Both the position numbers and the translations under genes were made by a program. From Latrodectus hesperus (Eukaryota > Arthropoda > Arachnida > Araneae > Theridiidae): 64,000 bases of DNA. The notes beneath the pieces are model-generated. The model made no database searches. It worked only from the letters and a program-made list of their open reading frames with translations, and was not told the DNA's origin. Location of the stretch: the NCBI GenBank assembly GCA_037975125.1, contig CM075860.1, positions 21,165,589 through 21,229,588 on the forward strand, given 5' to 3'. Each line of letters starts with the position of its first letter. Positions within the stretch are counted from its first letter, which is position 1. This document shows positions 1 through 12,121 of this stretch, piece after piece.

Positions 1-1128
1 CCTTATTTTGCATTTGTAATTTACGTAGTTAAAGTTTAAGGAGGCATATCACACTGAGGTTTTCATTGGTATTGACATTGAGTTCAAAGTAATAAAATAC
101 TTTCAAATGCAAAATTTAAGAATTGTTCTGAAATTCCAAAAGTAATTTTTAGCATAATTAACATTTTTGAAAAATTTGTAAGCACCTAATTTCAAATAAA
201 ATCTTAGTAATAATCATCCGCTAAAATTTGGTAGGATAGATAATCATTAATATTTTTCTAAATTCAGTGATTTACCCCCTTTAAGAAATAGATGGCTCTT
301 TAGAAAGTTCATTTAAGTTAAATTACTTTCTTACAAATTATATACTAAAAATTAACAAAATAAAAATATGAATAAAAAGGAGAATGCCTTTTAAAGAATG
401 TTATTTTACTATATGAGAAAGAAAATCTTAATTAAGTTCTTTGCCAGTTTCTATAAGAAAAAAGAAAAGCTAACTCAAGAATTTTATAAATTAGAAAGGA
501 AACTGTATATTATTAAAAATGAATTTGGTAAATGAATGAAGAGTACGTTTCTGGTTACATTGATGAATAACTATTGAATTTTTTCAAAGAAAATAGAGTA
601 GTAGCGACAAGACATTCTTTTTTTCCGATTGATACTTAACAAATAAAATACTTTAAATAACAATATTCCAAAAATTTTGAATTAACTAATGTTTAAAAAA
701 ATGACATTTTTGTCCTTTAAAATAGTTTTCTATTATTGATTCTCAAAACTCAAGTTAAGAGAATCTGCTTCTATTGAAATTAAAAAAAAATTTAATTACT
801 AGAAACTGCTAGAATTGTAATCAATTTTACTAAAAATCAATTAAATTTAATTTTTTTTAATTTCTTTTGTTTTTTTTTATTTTTTAGTAAAAGAAAATAC
901 TTTCATGTTGAACATGGAAGATACATAAAAAATTATCAGTGCAATGGAACAAAAGCAGTTTAAAAACTGAAAATTTTGATTTTTGAGTGTAAAATTTGCG
1001 TTGTTTGATGTTAAGATAAAATTCTTTTTTAACTGAATAATTAATATCGTATTTTAACATTGAAAATGTTTTCCTAATGTTGTGTTGTTGTTACTAATGA
1101 TACATGGACAAGCCAAGCTCGCTATACC
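1..1128. other. AT-rich DNA, no gene seen
   Basis: Low-complexity A/T-rich sequence with dense stop codons in all frames. I see no coding region, RNA gene or clear repeat here. Confidence 0.6.
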
Positions 1129-1340
1129 TTAGCTATGCGAATTTAAGTCAATTGGGAGCGTCTTTTGTTTAATAAGAGCACCATGAAAGTGAAAGTACGA
1201 CCTTTGCTCTTCAAATCCTCCGATAGATGGCAGCACCGGAGAATCTAATCCCTCAATTTTGGCATTGATCTGAAGGGGGAGTAAATTTTTCCAGATCATT
1301 GCACCCATGGTAACTACTGAACGACCAACCACAGGACATT
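1129..1340 (-). repeat. GC-richer interspersed fragment with a short open frame
   Basis: A patch clearly richer in G+C than its surroundings. Its minus strand reads open for 67 codons from an ATG near 1332 and includes the residues SYFHFHGALIK. The DNA behind that motif recurs on the plus strand near 36,705 and 40,655, encoding similar residues (YFHLRGALVK). It is therefore probably part of an interspersed element and not a host gene. No known domain is recognisable. Whether the frame was ever translated is unknown. Confidence 0.45.
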
Positions 1341-4300
1341 CGATTCCATAGATTTAACGATCACGTATAAAAGAAGCTTATACATTTTGAGCTATAATTT
1401 GTGTAAATACTTTTGAAATATGTATACAAATCTTGCACTTAATAAATAAATTAATGTGGCAAAGTATACAAATAGAGTTTCAAAAGTTTGATACGCAACA
1501 CCGTTCTATAACTCATTCATTGGTTTGAAAAGAAAAGAACCCTCTTTTCAAAATGCTAAGAAATGTATCGATGACGGTATGTATTGAATCTAATATTAAT
1601 GATCTCAAATAATGTATGAGACATTCTCTCTTCAGTTTTTCCAATGCTTTATGATTATTTGCTTTGAATAAAAATAAATCACAACAAAAGCTTTTAGAGT
1701 AAGAAATTTACAACAAAAGCTTTTCTTTCACTTTTATTAAAAAAATTAAGCGACTTAAGATATAATATTGTGCTCAATATTTTTCCTAAAAATATTTATT
1801 TCGTTAATAAAATATTAGTTATCGATTAGTTAAATAGTGTTGCCCCGCAATATAAGAGAATTACGTTTGCAATTCACTCCGAAAAAATTGCTAGATTATT
1901 TTTTAAAATTTAAATAACAATTAAATATTTCTTTAAATCCAGCAAGTCATTATTTTCAAATGATTTGAATTTTTATACATATAATTTATTCATATATATG
2001 CGTTTATATAAGTAATTCTTAACTGTTAAAACATAATGTTGAGTGAATGAAATTCTAAAATTTCTGAAAAACTTAAACTTTCCACAGTGTATTAATCAAA
2101 TTATCTATCTATGTATACATATATATAAGTGATACCATTTTTATATTATATTTTCTCTTGAAATGGTGTGAAGTATTTATCATGAAGAATCACATTTTCA
2201 GAGTTTTATAACCATATGCATTGTAAATGATACTAGAAATATGAAAAAGTCTTAAATTGAATTATATGTATATGAAGAAATAGTTTTAATTTGTAAATGA
2301 AGGAAAAAAATAAAAGTCAAAACAACGCGATTTTAAGTTTCTTATGAATTAAGTATTTTAAACATTTTAGGCACGTGCATTTTGACATTTAAACGTATAA
2401 ATTTAATATTTGTGTGAACCAGTTCTAGATATTCCGACATTTAATTTGAAATCTGAAATTTTATAATTTTAATTATTAATAAATTCAAAAATTCTAAAAT
2501 AGAAGTTAAAAACTGGCACTTTTATACACAGTTAAATTTTCTACTCATAAACACTGTTAAATTTCAAACCAAAGTATTAACCTCAAAAATACTATGCATT
2601 TTTTATCTAAATTATATTGTACTTCTGAAGAAATTAAAAATGTCTGTTTTGAAATATTTTATTATGTTCACAATTTGGTGTGCATAAAATATGAAATTGA
2701 AGAAATAATTCCTTAACATAAAAATTTAATATCTGCTCCAAATTGACTATCTGATTAGTTGTTTGGTTTTTAATATGAATTCAGGAAACTCATTGTCAAA
2801 ACTAATTTGCATATGTTACCCAGAATTCGTGATACATGTTAGTGTTACACGCTTTAAAACAATTAAAAGTTTTTTTATGGTTTTAAAAGAGGGAATGATT
2901 GTGTGTGTTATTTTCTGACGGAAAATGAAATAATTTTTAATCCTGAATTTATTAATTGAACATAATATCCGAAGATTAACCTAAGATTTTTTCAGCAAAT
3001 TATTATAAGATTATTTTTATTAATTAATAAATTTTTGAAAAATTAGATGCATTACAAACATTTTGAGTGGGTTTTATTTTTTTTAACTAAATAAAGTTAT
3101 CGAAGGCAAATATAATAAAACATAAATTATTAAAAATATTTTGAATGTGAAATAATGCATACCAAAGAAAATTTATTTTGTGTTCAAATGGTGTGAAAAA
3201 TAAATTATATAAAACCACTTTTGAATAAACTTATAAATAAATACATTGCAATGTTACTAGCAAAACGAAGAAGACTTATATGTACTAATATATGAATGAA
3301 TTTTTTTTTTATCAAAAAATAAATACATTGAGACAATCAAGAGTACATACTTCAGAATTTTCTGAATCTATAATCGAGATTATTTGTTGAATCATAACTA
3401 AATCAATTATTATTGCTAGTCAGTGTCTTATTACTGCTAATCAATGTGCCAGTATGATAATTCTTTCTGATACATCGTGATAATTAATCATATCTGAGAT
3501 TTAGCTTTTATATAATTTTTTTATTTACAGAAATTTCGAAATTCTGGATAATACTTATTCTGAATGCTAATTTCATTCTGTAATTAATGATATTTTTGCC
3601 ACTATTTAGGATGGTTCATTTGAATATCTCATCATAGGTATTAAAAGAGATTCTAACTATCTTAAATTAAAATTGAGCATAATAATTATGCATTCAATTT
3701 TCGTTACAAAATATTTCATATCCATATCATTACATTTATAAAAATTAGTATTGCATTGAAACCATATTTTTATATTATTAATAATATTTTGTGATTTATA
3801 TTGCTATAACATGTTTTGCATTTTTGTTAGATTTACTTCATTTTTAATTTAATGCAATTGATTTTAAGGAAAAAGGTAAGTACTTAACAGCAAACGAAGA
3901 TCATTTAAAACCTTCATTAGTACTGAATGCAATAAAAATATTTTTCTTTTGCTTTTCATCATATTTAAACGACAAAAGAAGAACATATGGATAGATTATG
4001 TAATTTGATTACGCAAAACAAGCAGTATTATCAAATTTTTCCAAAATATTCTTTGTTAGGAAAATATGTAGACTAATAACATTAAGTTTTCAGAAATATT
4101 TGTACAATGAGCTCTCTCTTTCTCTTTAACAATATAATGAGGCAAATACAATGAATTTTTGAAATTACTATATTTCTGATAATATTAGTAATACAACAAG
4201 ATTATTCATTTAAAATTTAATTTTAAACTAAAACAAATTCAGTTTTTACATTTTCATTTAGTATGAAAAGTACAGCTTGAAACCAAGGAAAAATACAATT

Positions 4301-6593
4301 AACAAAGAATATGTAACCAAGTAAACAATATCAAACTTTGATGATACTGTTAAAATCTAAATTTTTAATAGTTATTATTAACATAAAGCTCTGTATGGCT
4401 TTATTTCATGCATGATATTTATTTCAATAGAAACTTACATGTCAGAGGAGAATCAGAACTTCATTAAACTGCCACAAAAGAACTAAGAAATGTTAAACTT
4501 ACAATGTTTACACAGAAGATTTGAACATTAACAATTTAGTTTTATAAAAATGATTTGCTTAAATTGCCTAAATATACATCATTCCGTTAATTAGAGTTAG
4601 AAAATAATCATGATTATAACCCTTAAACAAGAGACACTGAACAGGATCTTTAATAGGGGGCATTAAAACATCCGAAATAATTTTAAGTTCCTTATATTTT
4701 AAATTTAATATCCTCAATGAAATTATATAAGAGATTATTTATTTCTAATGAAACAACGTTTTTCAATTAAAAACCAAAAGTAAAAACAGAAATTCATTGC
4801 AGACTACAAGAAAATCAAATAAAAGAACATTTTTCCATTATAATGACTTAAAAATTTTAAACTGATTTCAAATGATTCTTCAGTTTACTTGTCATCATTT
4901 TCTTAATGAAATGAATTTTTTTCAGGATGAAAAGTTTGGTGATGTCAATAAGTTTAATCTGGTTTAGAGAGATTTTACACTTTATCCAGGTTTATAAATT
5001 TGTGATGTATAATGGTATGTAATCTAATTCTGTAACCTCTAAATTAAAATTTATTTTAATATTAAATGCTAAGAATACTCACATGTTTTTGAACCAATCC
5101 AAAGTCAATGTATAGATAAGACCAATTTATTGAAATTATTTTACCCAGTAATTCTATAACGAGTGAGATTTCTTTGATAATATTTGTTATTTAAAAGTAT
5201 TTGTGACTGTACAGACATGAATATTTAATAGAAGATATACAAAAAAGGATGAATTTATAACGCAGAATATAGATGATATATTTATTTGATAATGCTGTAA
5301 CATAGATTAGTTCGTCAGTGCAGTTTCTTTTAAAAATTTTGTAGAACAATTTTGCTTATCAATGGTATTAATAACTATTCCTATAAAGTTAGCTGCATTT
5401 AATTATGATTTAGGAGAGACAATATTTTCATAAATACAAACTTATAACAACTTGAGTTTTAAAATATATTGCAGTTTCAGTTATACCATTCTCTATTCAT
5501 TAAATTTTCGTAAAGATTAAGCAAAACAAATGAACATTATTTTAAAATTGTCTTCTTATATATCACGTAAAATATATTTACGTCAATATAATTAAAATTT
5601 ATTCGAATTTTTATTAAAAACTTTAAGCTTTAGTTACATTTATTCTATTTCGTACAAAAATAACTATTTATTATTTTGAAAAACACTGAACTAATAAAGT
5701 TTGTTAACGGATGCATATGATTAAAAGGCAATTCATCCACATTAATACAGAATTACCAAAAATTTTCATCCTATGCATTGTACTTAAGATAAAGCAGAGC
5801 AAACCTTTTAAAGCTTTGATTGTAGAAAAATTGTTAAATAGTAGAATGAGAAGAATTTTTCTTAAATATGTGGCAAAGGGACACAACTAAAAAATGAATG
5901 GGTTAGATTACTTTTACCTGAACTCGGAAAAGTTAGTGAAGCAGTGCAAATTCATCGCAGAATATTTTGTCCAAGATGAAACCCATATTCTTTGAGTGTA
6001 CTTCTTAAAGTAAAAAATATTAAAGAAACAGGATGTATTTGTGGGTTTAAATTGTCAACACGTCATTCCTGATTTCGAAAGGATTCTAAGAATATAAAGT
6101 TTCAACTATAGAAACAATTATATTGAAAATATTATATATCGAATATAAATTTTTAAGAAAATACTTTTATTATTTGTTTTAATTTTCTTAATAAAGTTGT
6201 GAACAATGGGAAATAATAAAATATATAATAATTCACATTAATCAATTTAACGACAGCTAACAAATGATTTAAATGCTTTTTAAATAAAAAATTTCTAATT
6301 ATAAAATGATTAAATCAAATAAGGACCTACATTTTTTCGTAATAATTATTAAAATACGTTTAAATTAAATTTTAAATAGATTTCTCCTATCATATATAAA
6401 CGAAAATAATAACCAATAATAAAAAATTTCAACGTTTATTGGAAATTAAAAATGATTGTCGAACATTAGAAAATTAATTTTGGAACTACTTATTTCAAGT
6501 ACGAAATAAATAATATTAAAATGATTTTTCAAATAATGTGCCGAAATTCAAATTCCTTAAAATATCATTTTAATTTTTTAAAATGCGTCGACA
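1341..6593. other. AT-rich DNA, no gene supported
   Basis: About 5 kb of A/T-rich sequence. A weak plus-strand coding-like run lies at about 5,895-5,990 (residues such as NSEKLVKQCKFIAEYF), but it is too short and too interrupted to name. A weak match to the array's module tail lies near 3,440-3,515. Otherwise I see nothing. Confidence 0.5.
3437..3515 (+). repeat. Possible relic of a module tail
   Basis: Contains 'ttctgatacatcgtgataat' followed by 'taatcatatctgagat', in the order and spacing of the 3' tail shared by modules further right. No tRNA-like head is visible in front of it. It could be the oldest trace of the array, or chance in AT-rich DNA. Confidence 0.3.
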
Positions 6594-6745
6594 TCTTCTG
6601 GTTTGCTTGATTGGTAAAGAGTCGGAATATGTTTACAAACCAATAGGTTCGAATGTATATCTGACTTATTAAAGTAAAATAGTGTCAATGATGAACTGTG
6701 ATTCATTCTGAGGGTGTTATGATAATTCGAAATATCTGAGACACA
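6594..6745 (+). repeat. tRNA-like module 1 (type 2)
   Basis: The head shows an A-box-like tgcttgattgg at 6604 and a B box ggttcgaatgt at 6646. The tail has gtgtcaatgatgaa and then attctgagggtgttatgata with ctgagacac. This is the leftmost good copy. The DNA upstream (tacttatttcaagtacgaaa and following) matches that before the modules near 8.2, 22.9, 45.5 and 47.2 kb. Confidence 0.75.
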
Positions 6746-6904
6746 TCTGAAATTTATTCATATTTTAGTATCAAAAAATATTTCTCCAAATTTGCAAGCA
6801 TTTAAATTTTTAAGACTAATTATTACTATTTAAAAATATATCTAATATTATTTTAACTTGGTTGCTAATGTGATAACGTAATTGATTATAACTGCTTATA
6901 TTGC

Positions 6905-7385
6905 AGATACGATTGTACAGATGACATGTTGTGTTACTTATCTCCAAGTCTAGAAGAACACTGGACGTGGTCCACGACTCCACTCACTTTCAAAAAATAA
7001 AAAACAATAATAGAAGTCTTGTATAAGTCCCCAGGAGACAACCAAGGCACTCAGAATATGTGTCTATAATGCCCGTTCATATTCGAAATTAGGACAATAT
7101 CGATATATTTTGAGAACTCTCCCGAATGTAAGTCCCTTCTGGCCACTACTGAAGAAATGGGGAACCGTTGTCTGAACATATATTTCGCAAACAATAGCCA
7201 AATTCTTCCAAGACAATCAGTTTGATATCAGGGATGACTCATAAGAAAGAGCGAAATGTGCCTGTCAGCGTGTCTTTTAATGGAGTATAATTCAAGACAT
7301 ACCAGTGAAATAGTAGCTGGTAAAGGTTCTTCAGAAACGTCTTTCGCCAGAACGTCAGTCATTTGAATCCTCGATTAGTCAACAT
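6905..7385 (+). pseudogene. Decayed coding-like patch of unknown origin
   Basis: GC-richer stretch with several frame-switching runs of high-complexity residues on the plus strand, for example SLLATTEEMGNRCLNIYFA at about 7130-7190 and KVLQKRLSPERQSFESSIS at about 7320-7380, broken by stops. This is how an old transposon or captured exon looks after decay. I do not recognise the family. It lies between two type-2 repeat units and is missing from the other type-2 units, so it looks inserted. Confidence 0.35.
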
Positions 7386-7419
7386 GCTTTTTTTCAAAAA
7401 TGATATTTTTCAACTATAT

Positions 7420-8203
7420 ATATTCAATATTATTTACGTGTTAACCAACACATGTTTTAAAATACAAATAAGAAACAAGCGAGTTGCAAAAATCAAATTG
7501 AGTAGACAAAACGTAAGATTTTAATATTAGTCAAATTAAAAAAAGGTAGAAATACTTAATGTTAAATATTTATTAGTAAAGTTTGTCTCCGTGATAAGAG
7601 TTGCACAGTTGGGATGAAATACTGCTAATATTTTGTGGAACTAATCACCTATTCTTGATATCAAAACAAATCAAAAGGAAAATGTTTCAACTAAGGAAAA
7701 AAGTATCTTTTATTGTGAACTTAATTCAAATTTGAAATACTTAAAATAAATTTCATATTCTTCAGAAGTTCTTCGTAATTTTTTTCAATTTTTTTAATAA
7801 TTTTGTGATCAATAGTGACTACGAGGTGGAAAAAGGTTTTCATGATTTCATTTGACGGAACTTGTTGAATATATATATTACATTTGGAAATTATAATTTA
7901 TATTTCTTAAAATTTTTTGACAAAAAAATAAGGTTTTCGGAATAATTTAAAAAATTTAAAATATATCTCAGAAATGATATATCTCAAAGAAAATGATGAG
8001 GAAAATAAACAATTTCAAGATTTACTAGAATTATTAAAAGTTAAAAATAATGAATCAGACAAACGTTCACAATGTTAGATAAAAAAATTGTTGAAATACT
8101 AGTTTCAAGTACGAAATAAACAATAATAAAATAATTTTTCTAGTAATACACAAATATTAAAATATTTTATTATACTTTTTCTATTTTAGAATACCTCAAA
8201 ACG
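7420..8203 (+). repeat. Type-2 array monomer, inter-module part
   Basis: Colinear with 22,195-22,947 on the plus strand, with the reverse complement at about 24,503-25,260, and in part with 30,140-30,746. Landmarks are a lone 'aagtttgtctccgtgataag' and 'aattttgtgatcaatagtga'. It leads directly into module 2, as the other copies lead into theirs. So the whole unit, not only the module, was duplicated. Confidence 0.75.
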
Positions 8204-8293
8204 TCTTCAGGAAGGCGCGGTGGATAAAGCGTCTGATCCTATCAACTAAACATGCGGGTTCGAATGTGCAAAAATCTTATTCAAGCTCTACTG
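8204..8293 (+). repeat. tRNA-like module 2 (type 2), cut by hAT insertion
   Basis: A-box-like aggcgcggtgg at 8215 and an almost canonical B box ggttcgaatgt at 8259, starts 44 nt apart as in a tRNA. The head resembles tRNA-Arg (gtggataaagcgtctgat). The module stops after 'caagctctactg', where intact copies continue 'caactgtgtcagtgatga'. The hAT terminus begins exactly there. Confidence 0.8.
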
Positions 8294-9538
8294 CAGCGTT
8301 GCTCAAACTTTTAGTATTCACGGCCCAATTTTCAATCATAATTTTCATCGCTCCCCTCCCCTCCCCACCGCATACAAAATAAAATGTATACAATAATAAT
8401 GTATTTTGGCGCTGAACTTACGCTACAACCTTAATTTTAAACTTTACAAATTACCAAGAATATGGAAATTTGTTGACATTTTGCAACACCGATCCTCAGC
8501 ATTGAAAAAACAAGAATCCTATGCCTTTTTATTGCTCTTGCGTCCCGCCATGTCGGGCATTCTCACGGTTTCGCGAGAAGTTTAGATTTGTCTGGAATTT
8601 GTCTGTTCAGCTTAAAAGTTAAGTTAGAAGCGTGCGCAGATGTGATAAAATGTTTTCTCATAGGGTGAAAGAGAAAATTATATGACGCCAATTTCAATTT
8701 CAGACAATCTCATTTGAGTCCATTCTTCTATCGCTATTGAATCTATTCTGAATGTGTATGTTATATACATTTTCGTGTAATTGTAATTCACCGTATTAAA
8801 TATTTACGGCAGCAGACTTATGCAGAATCATGGATAAATTTTTAAGCGGGCGTAAGCGAGCATTAGACGATAGACCAGCATCAACAAGTATACACAGACA
8901 AGCGTGGTTCCGAAAATAAAATCAAGAAAATATTCTCAAGAATACTTAAATTTTGGGTTCACTAGTACTGAAGTAAAATAAGAAGAAAAGCCCCTGTATA
9001 TCATTTGCTCAAAAATGTTGGCGACAGACAGCCTGAAACCTAATAAACTTAAACGACATTTGGGAACGCTTCATAGTGAATAATTAAACAAAACCAGAGA
9101 ATTCTTCGAATTAAAATTAAAATCATATTAAAAGCAGCAATCATTGTTTAAAAAATCTTTGTCTGTGAATAAAAAAGCTTTAATTGCCTCTTACAAAGTT
9201 TCATATAAAATAGCCAGATGGAAAAATCCACACACATTGCTGAAGAGCTAATTTTACCAGCCGCAATTGAGATTGTAGAAATTATGTTTGGAGATAATTT
9301 TGCAAAATAATTGCAGTCTATACATCTTTCAAATGATGCTGTTTCTCGTCAAATTGCTGATATAGCTGAAGATGTAGAGTGTCAGTTTTTGTCGAAGTTG
9401 CGTGATAAATTGTTTGTAACACAAATCGATGAGGCAACAGATAGTAATAAAGATGCTCATTTTGTTGTCTATGTTAGATTCTGTGATGATTTTACAGTAG
9501 TAGAATTACTTTTCTATTACTTTTCTGCAAACCAATAG
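8294..9538 (+). mobile_element. hAT DNA transposon, 3'-truncated
   Basis: Begins with cagcgttgctcaaactttt, a typical hAT terminal inverted repeat of the CAG...CAAACTTT kind. It is followed by a GC-richer leader and a decayed ZBED5-like transposase. The 8 bp before it (ctctactg, 8286-8293) is the candidate left target-site duplication. No matching right terminus or second duplication is seen. The sequence passes at about 9,540 into a type-1 array unit, so the right half of the element and the rest of module 2 are gone. Confidence 0.75.
8830..9538 (+). pseudogene. hAT transposase pseudogene (ZBED5-like), N-terminal part
   Basis: Starts at ATG 8830 (MDKFLSGRKRALDDRPASTS) and shifts frame into a BED zinc-finger-like region (ICSKMLATDSLKPNKLKRHL, then GTLH). 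The first zinc-binding Cys seems replaced by Tyr. A second shift leads to the start of the RNase H-like catalytic region, including IADIAEDVECQFLSKLRDKL and QIDEATDSNKDAHFVVYVRF, which is typical of ZBED5/SCAND3-type hAT proteins. The D in IDEATD fits the first catalytic aspartate. At least two frameshifts and several stops are present. The remaining catalytic domain and the hAT dimerisation region are absent. Non-functional. Confidence 0.85.
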
Positions 9539-9544
9539 CGTAAA

Positions 9545-9590
9545 GGCTAGCATAATGGATAAAGTGTCCGCTTCATACTGTGCGGCTTAT
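9545..9590 (+). repeat. tRNA-like module 3, head only (type 1)
   Basis: Head 'ctagcataatggataaagtg' with a good A box (tagcataatgg at 9548). The module is then deleted from just after 'cttcatactg' straight to the post-module sequence 'ttattttttt aatacaaaat'. The hAT-to-array junction lies within a few bases of the head. Confidence 0.65.
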
Positions 9591-10281
9591 TTTTTTAATA
9601 CAAAATTTTATTCACATTAAATTAGGTTTCAAGATTTTACTGAATTTAATGACCTAAAATTAACCCTTATTAAAATTAAAATATTTTATTTACACATTTC
9701 ATTCAAGTAATATTTTACAAAACATTTATTTACTTAATTTAAAAAATAAAATATAGAAAATTATCTATTTTGAATTTTTCTCCCTTTAAACAGGAAGTAA
9801 ATATGAAGAATAAAGTTTTACTGATACTGTTAATGTATTCAGATTTTGTTAAATACTTTTCCGCGATTTGAAGACAATTTCAAATCGCGGAAAAGTATTT
9901 AGCAAAATCTATTGTACTAGTTTTATTTCTTAAAAAAGTAACTTCATTTATAAAGTTAATTTTTAAATAATTAAACATTTTTATTATAATTTTTTTTTCG
10001 ATTTGAGTAATGCTCTTTCCAAATATTTTGAAATGCATATGAATATAAAATTTGACTTAATTATGATTTAAGTGCATTTAAAAAATTAAGATATTCAAAT
10101 TGAAAAAGAATTTAAAATTACTTTGAAAATTTAGTGAATGATACGTAATTAACATTAAAAATTGTTCCAGTTTATATTATTAGATATAACCGGTCTTAAT
10201 CAGATATAAGATCTTTAAAAAACAAATTAATTTTTTTAATATATAAAAGAAGAGGGAAACTCAGAATTATATATTTTAAAA
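9591..10281 (+). repeat. Diverged type-1 monomer
   Basis: Follows the same order as the later units: 'tttactgaatttaatgac', 'ttcattcaagtaat', 'actgatactgttaatgtatt', the A/T-rich middle, then a tract of about 40 A/T-rich bases before 'tttcttcaacaaacagaaaa'. More diverged than the five homogenised copies to its right. Confidence 0.6.
9841..9910. repeat. 32-nt-arm hairpin
   Basis: Arms 9841-9872 and 9879-9910 are complementary over 32 bases with one mismatch (a possible G-U pair) and a 6-nt loop. The left arm is ordinary monomer sequence (compare about 19,136-19,168). The right arm replaces what other monomers have there. This is best explained as a snap-back copy. Confidence 0.9.
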
Positions 10282-10389
10282 CCGTTTCTTCAACAAACAG
10301 AAAATAAACCTTTAAAAAATCTTTTTTCATATTGTTTTTAGTACGTATGTCTTGGATAAAGCTTTTCTACTATTTAGAGATACTAAAAG

Positions 10390-10540
10390 CAGTGTCCTGA
10401 CTTTCATAGTGGATAAAGAGTCCGCTTCGTACTGCATGTTACGCAGAAGGGAAAATATCACAAAAGAGACAATGTCTATAATGTATCCAAATGCTCCTGA
10501 TTCTGAAGAACTATGATAAAAATTCAAATCTGAGACATTG
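10390..10540 (+). repeat. tRNA-like module 4 (type 1, A form)
   Basis: Head with A-box-like tttcatagtgg at 10402 and gataaagagtccgcttcgta. The B-box position 44 nt on is degraded to gcagaagggaaa. Tail 'gacaatgtctataatgtat', 'attctgaagaactatgata', 'caaatctgagacattg'. The minus strand is open for 66 codons across it (10327-10527). Confidence 0.8.
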
Positions 10541-11395
10541 TTGTAAGTCTAGCCGACTTTTTGATTAATATTGAATTTTCAAAGAATTTTAGTAAATTAA
10601 TTCTTATGAAAGTTCTTTATGTCTTATTTTTTCAATACAAAATTTTTTCACAGTTAATTAGGTTTAAGGATTTTACTGAATTTAATGAGCACACATTAGC
10701 ATTTATTAAGATTAAAATACTTTATTTATAAATTTCATTCAAGTATTGTGTTACAAAAAAATTTATTTATTTACTTACTTTAGAAGGTAGAATATAGAAA
10801 GTTATCTATATTAAATGTTTTCCCTTTTAAAAAGGAAGTAAATATGAAGAGTAAAGTTTTACTGGTACTGTTAAGGTATTCACATAATCATAAATATTTT
10901 CTTGCGATTTTAAAATGATTTCCGATATGCATTACTTTGTGCTTCATTTAAAAATTAATTCATTAATAAGGTTAATTTCTTTTAAATTGAAACAACTATT
11001 AATAAAATTTATATTTTTATATTTGGTAATTCTGTTTCCAATTTTTTTGCAATGCTCATTAATCTAAAATTTGAAATATTTTAGATTTAAATGTATTTAA
11101 AAAAATTGGAAAATTGTAAATTGAAAAATAATTTAAAACACCTTTGTAAATTTAGAAATGGAGAATCAAACATCATTAATATTAAAAATATGTTCTTGCC
11201 CTTATTAATCAGATAAATTTTTAAGTATCATTTTAATTTTTTCTTTAAATAAAATTAGATGAAAAATAAAATTTTATACTTTAACATTATTTTTTAAGCA
11301 AACAGAAAATCAACATTTAGAAAACAATTTTTTTAACAATTTAGTGTACTTATATATTAGATAAAACTTTTCTACTATTTAAACATGCCGAACGC

Positions 11396-11500
11396 AGTGT
11401 CCTGACATGCATAATGGATAAAGAGTCTGTCTCGTATTGCTTGTCACGAAGACGCAAAGAAATCATATAACAAGTCATTGTCAATGAGGCGTTCATTTGG
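11396..11500 (+). repeat. tRNA-like module 5 (type 1, B form)
   Basis: Head 'tgcataatggataaagagtc' with degraded B box (gaagacgcaaag). The tail breaks off after 'gtcattgtcaatgaggcgtt', before the 'ttctga...ctgagacac' part. All five B-form copies share this shortened tail. Confidence 0.8.
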
Positions 11501-11972
11501 TTAACTTTTTGATGTTTAATAATTCAAATTTTAGAAATTGATGTAATTCTATCAGATTTTTTACTATTGTAAAACTGAATTTTCAAAGCATCTTTTTAAT
11601 TTTATTATTATGTAATTTCTATATTTTTTATTTTTTAATACATAGTTTTATGGACTTTTTATTATTTTTATAGTTTATACTGAATTTATCGACTCAAAAT
11701 TAGTTCTTACAAATAATAAAATATTTTATTGACCCAATTCATTCATGTAATGTTTTGCAATAAATTTATTTGTTCATTATTTCGGAAAAGTAGATAACAG
11801 AAAAGTATCTACATAATTTTTTTATAAACACGAACTAACTATAAATAAAATATATATTTTAAAATCGTTTCTTCAACAAACAGAAAATAAACCTTAAAAA
11901 ATCCTTTTTTCCTATTGTTTTTAGTACGTATGTCTTGGATAAAGCTTTTCTACTATTTAGAGATACCAAAAG

Positions 11973-12121
11973 CAGTGTCCTGACTTTCATAGTGGATAAA
12001 GAGTCCGCTTTGTACGGCATGTTACGCAGAAGGGAAAATATCACAAAAGAGACAATGTCTATGATGTATCCAAATGCTCATGAATCTGAAGAACAATGAT
12101 AAAAATTCAAATCTGAGACAT
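11973..12121 (+). repeat. tRNA-like module 6 (A form)
   Basis: Near-identical to module 10. Head 'tttcatagtggataaagagt', tail 'gacaatgtctatgatgtat' and 'aaatctgagaca'. The antisense frame is open for 61 codons (11859-12044). Confidence 0.8.

Larger units (their letters stand above)
10282..11864 (+). repeat. Dimer repeat copy 1 of 5 (~1.58 kb)
   Basis: Starts at the landmark 'cgtttcttcaacaaacagaa'. It contains an A-type module at 10,390 and a B-type module at 11,396, separated by a shared A/T-rich body, and ends before the next landmark. The post-module part of its A half matches copies 2 and 4 best. Confidence 0.85.

Noticed and set aside
5895..5990. Short plus-strand coding-like run (NSEKLVKQCKFIAEYF)
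   Set aside because: Too short, flanked by stops, with no second motif. It was not strong enough for a feature of its own.
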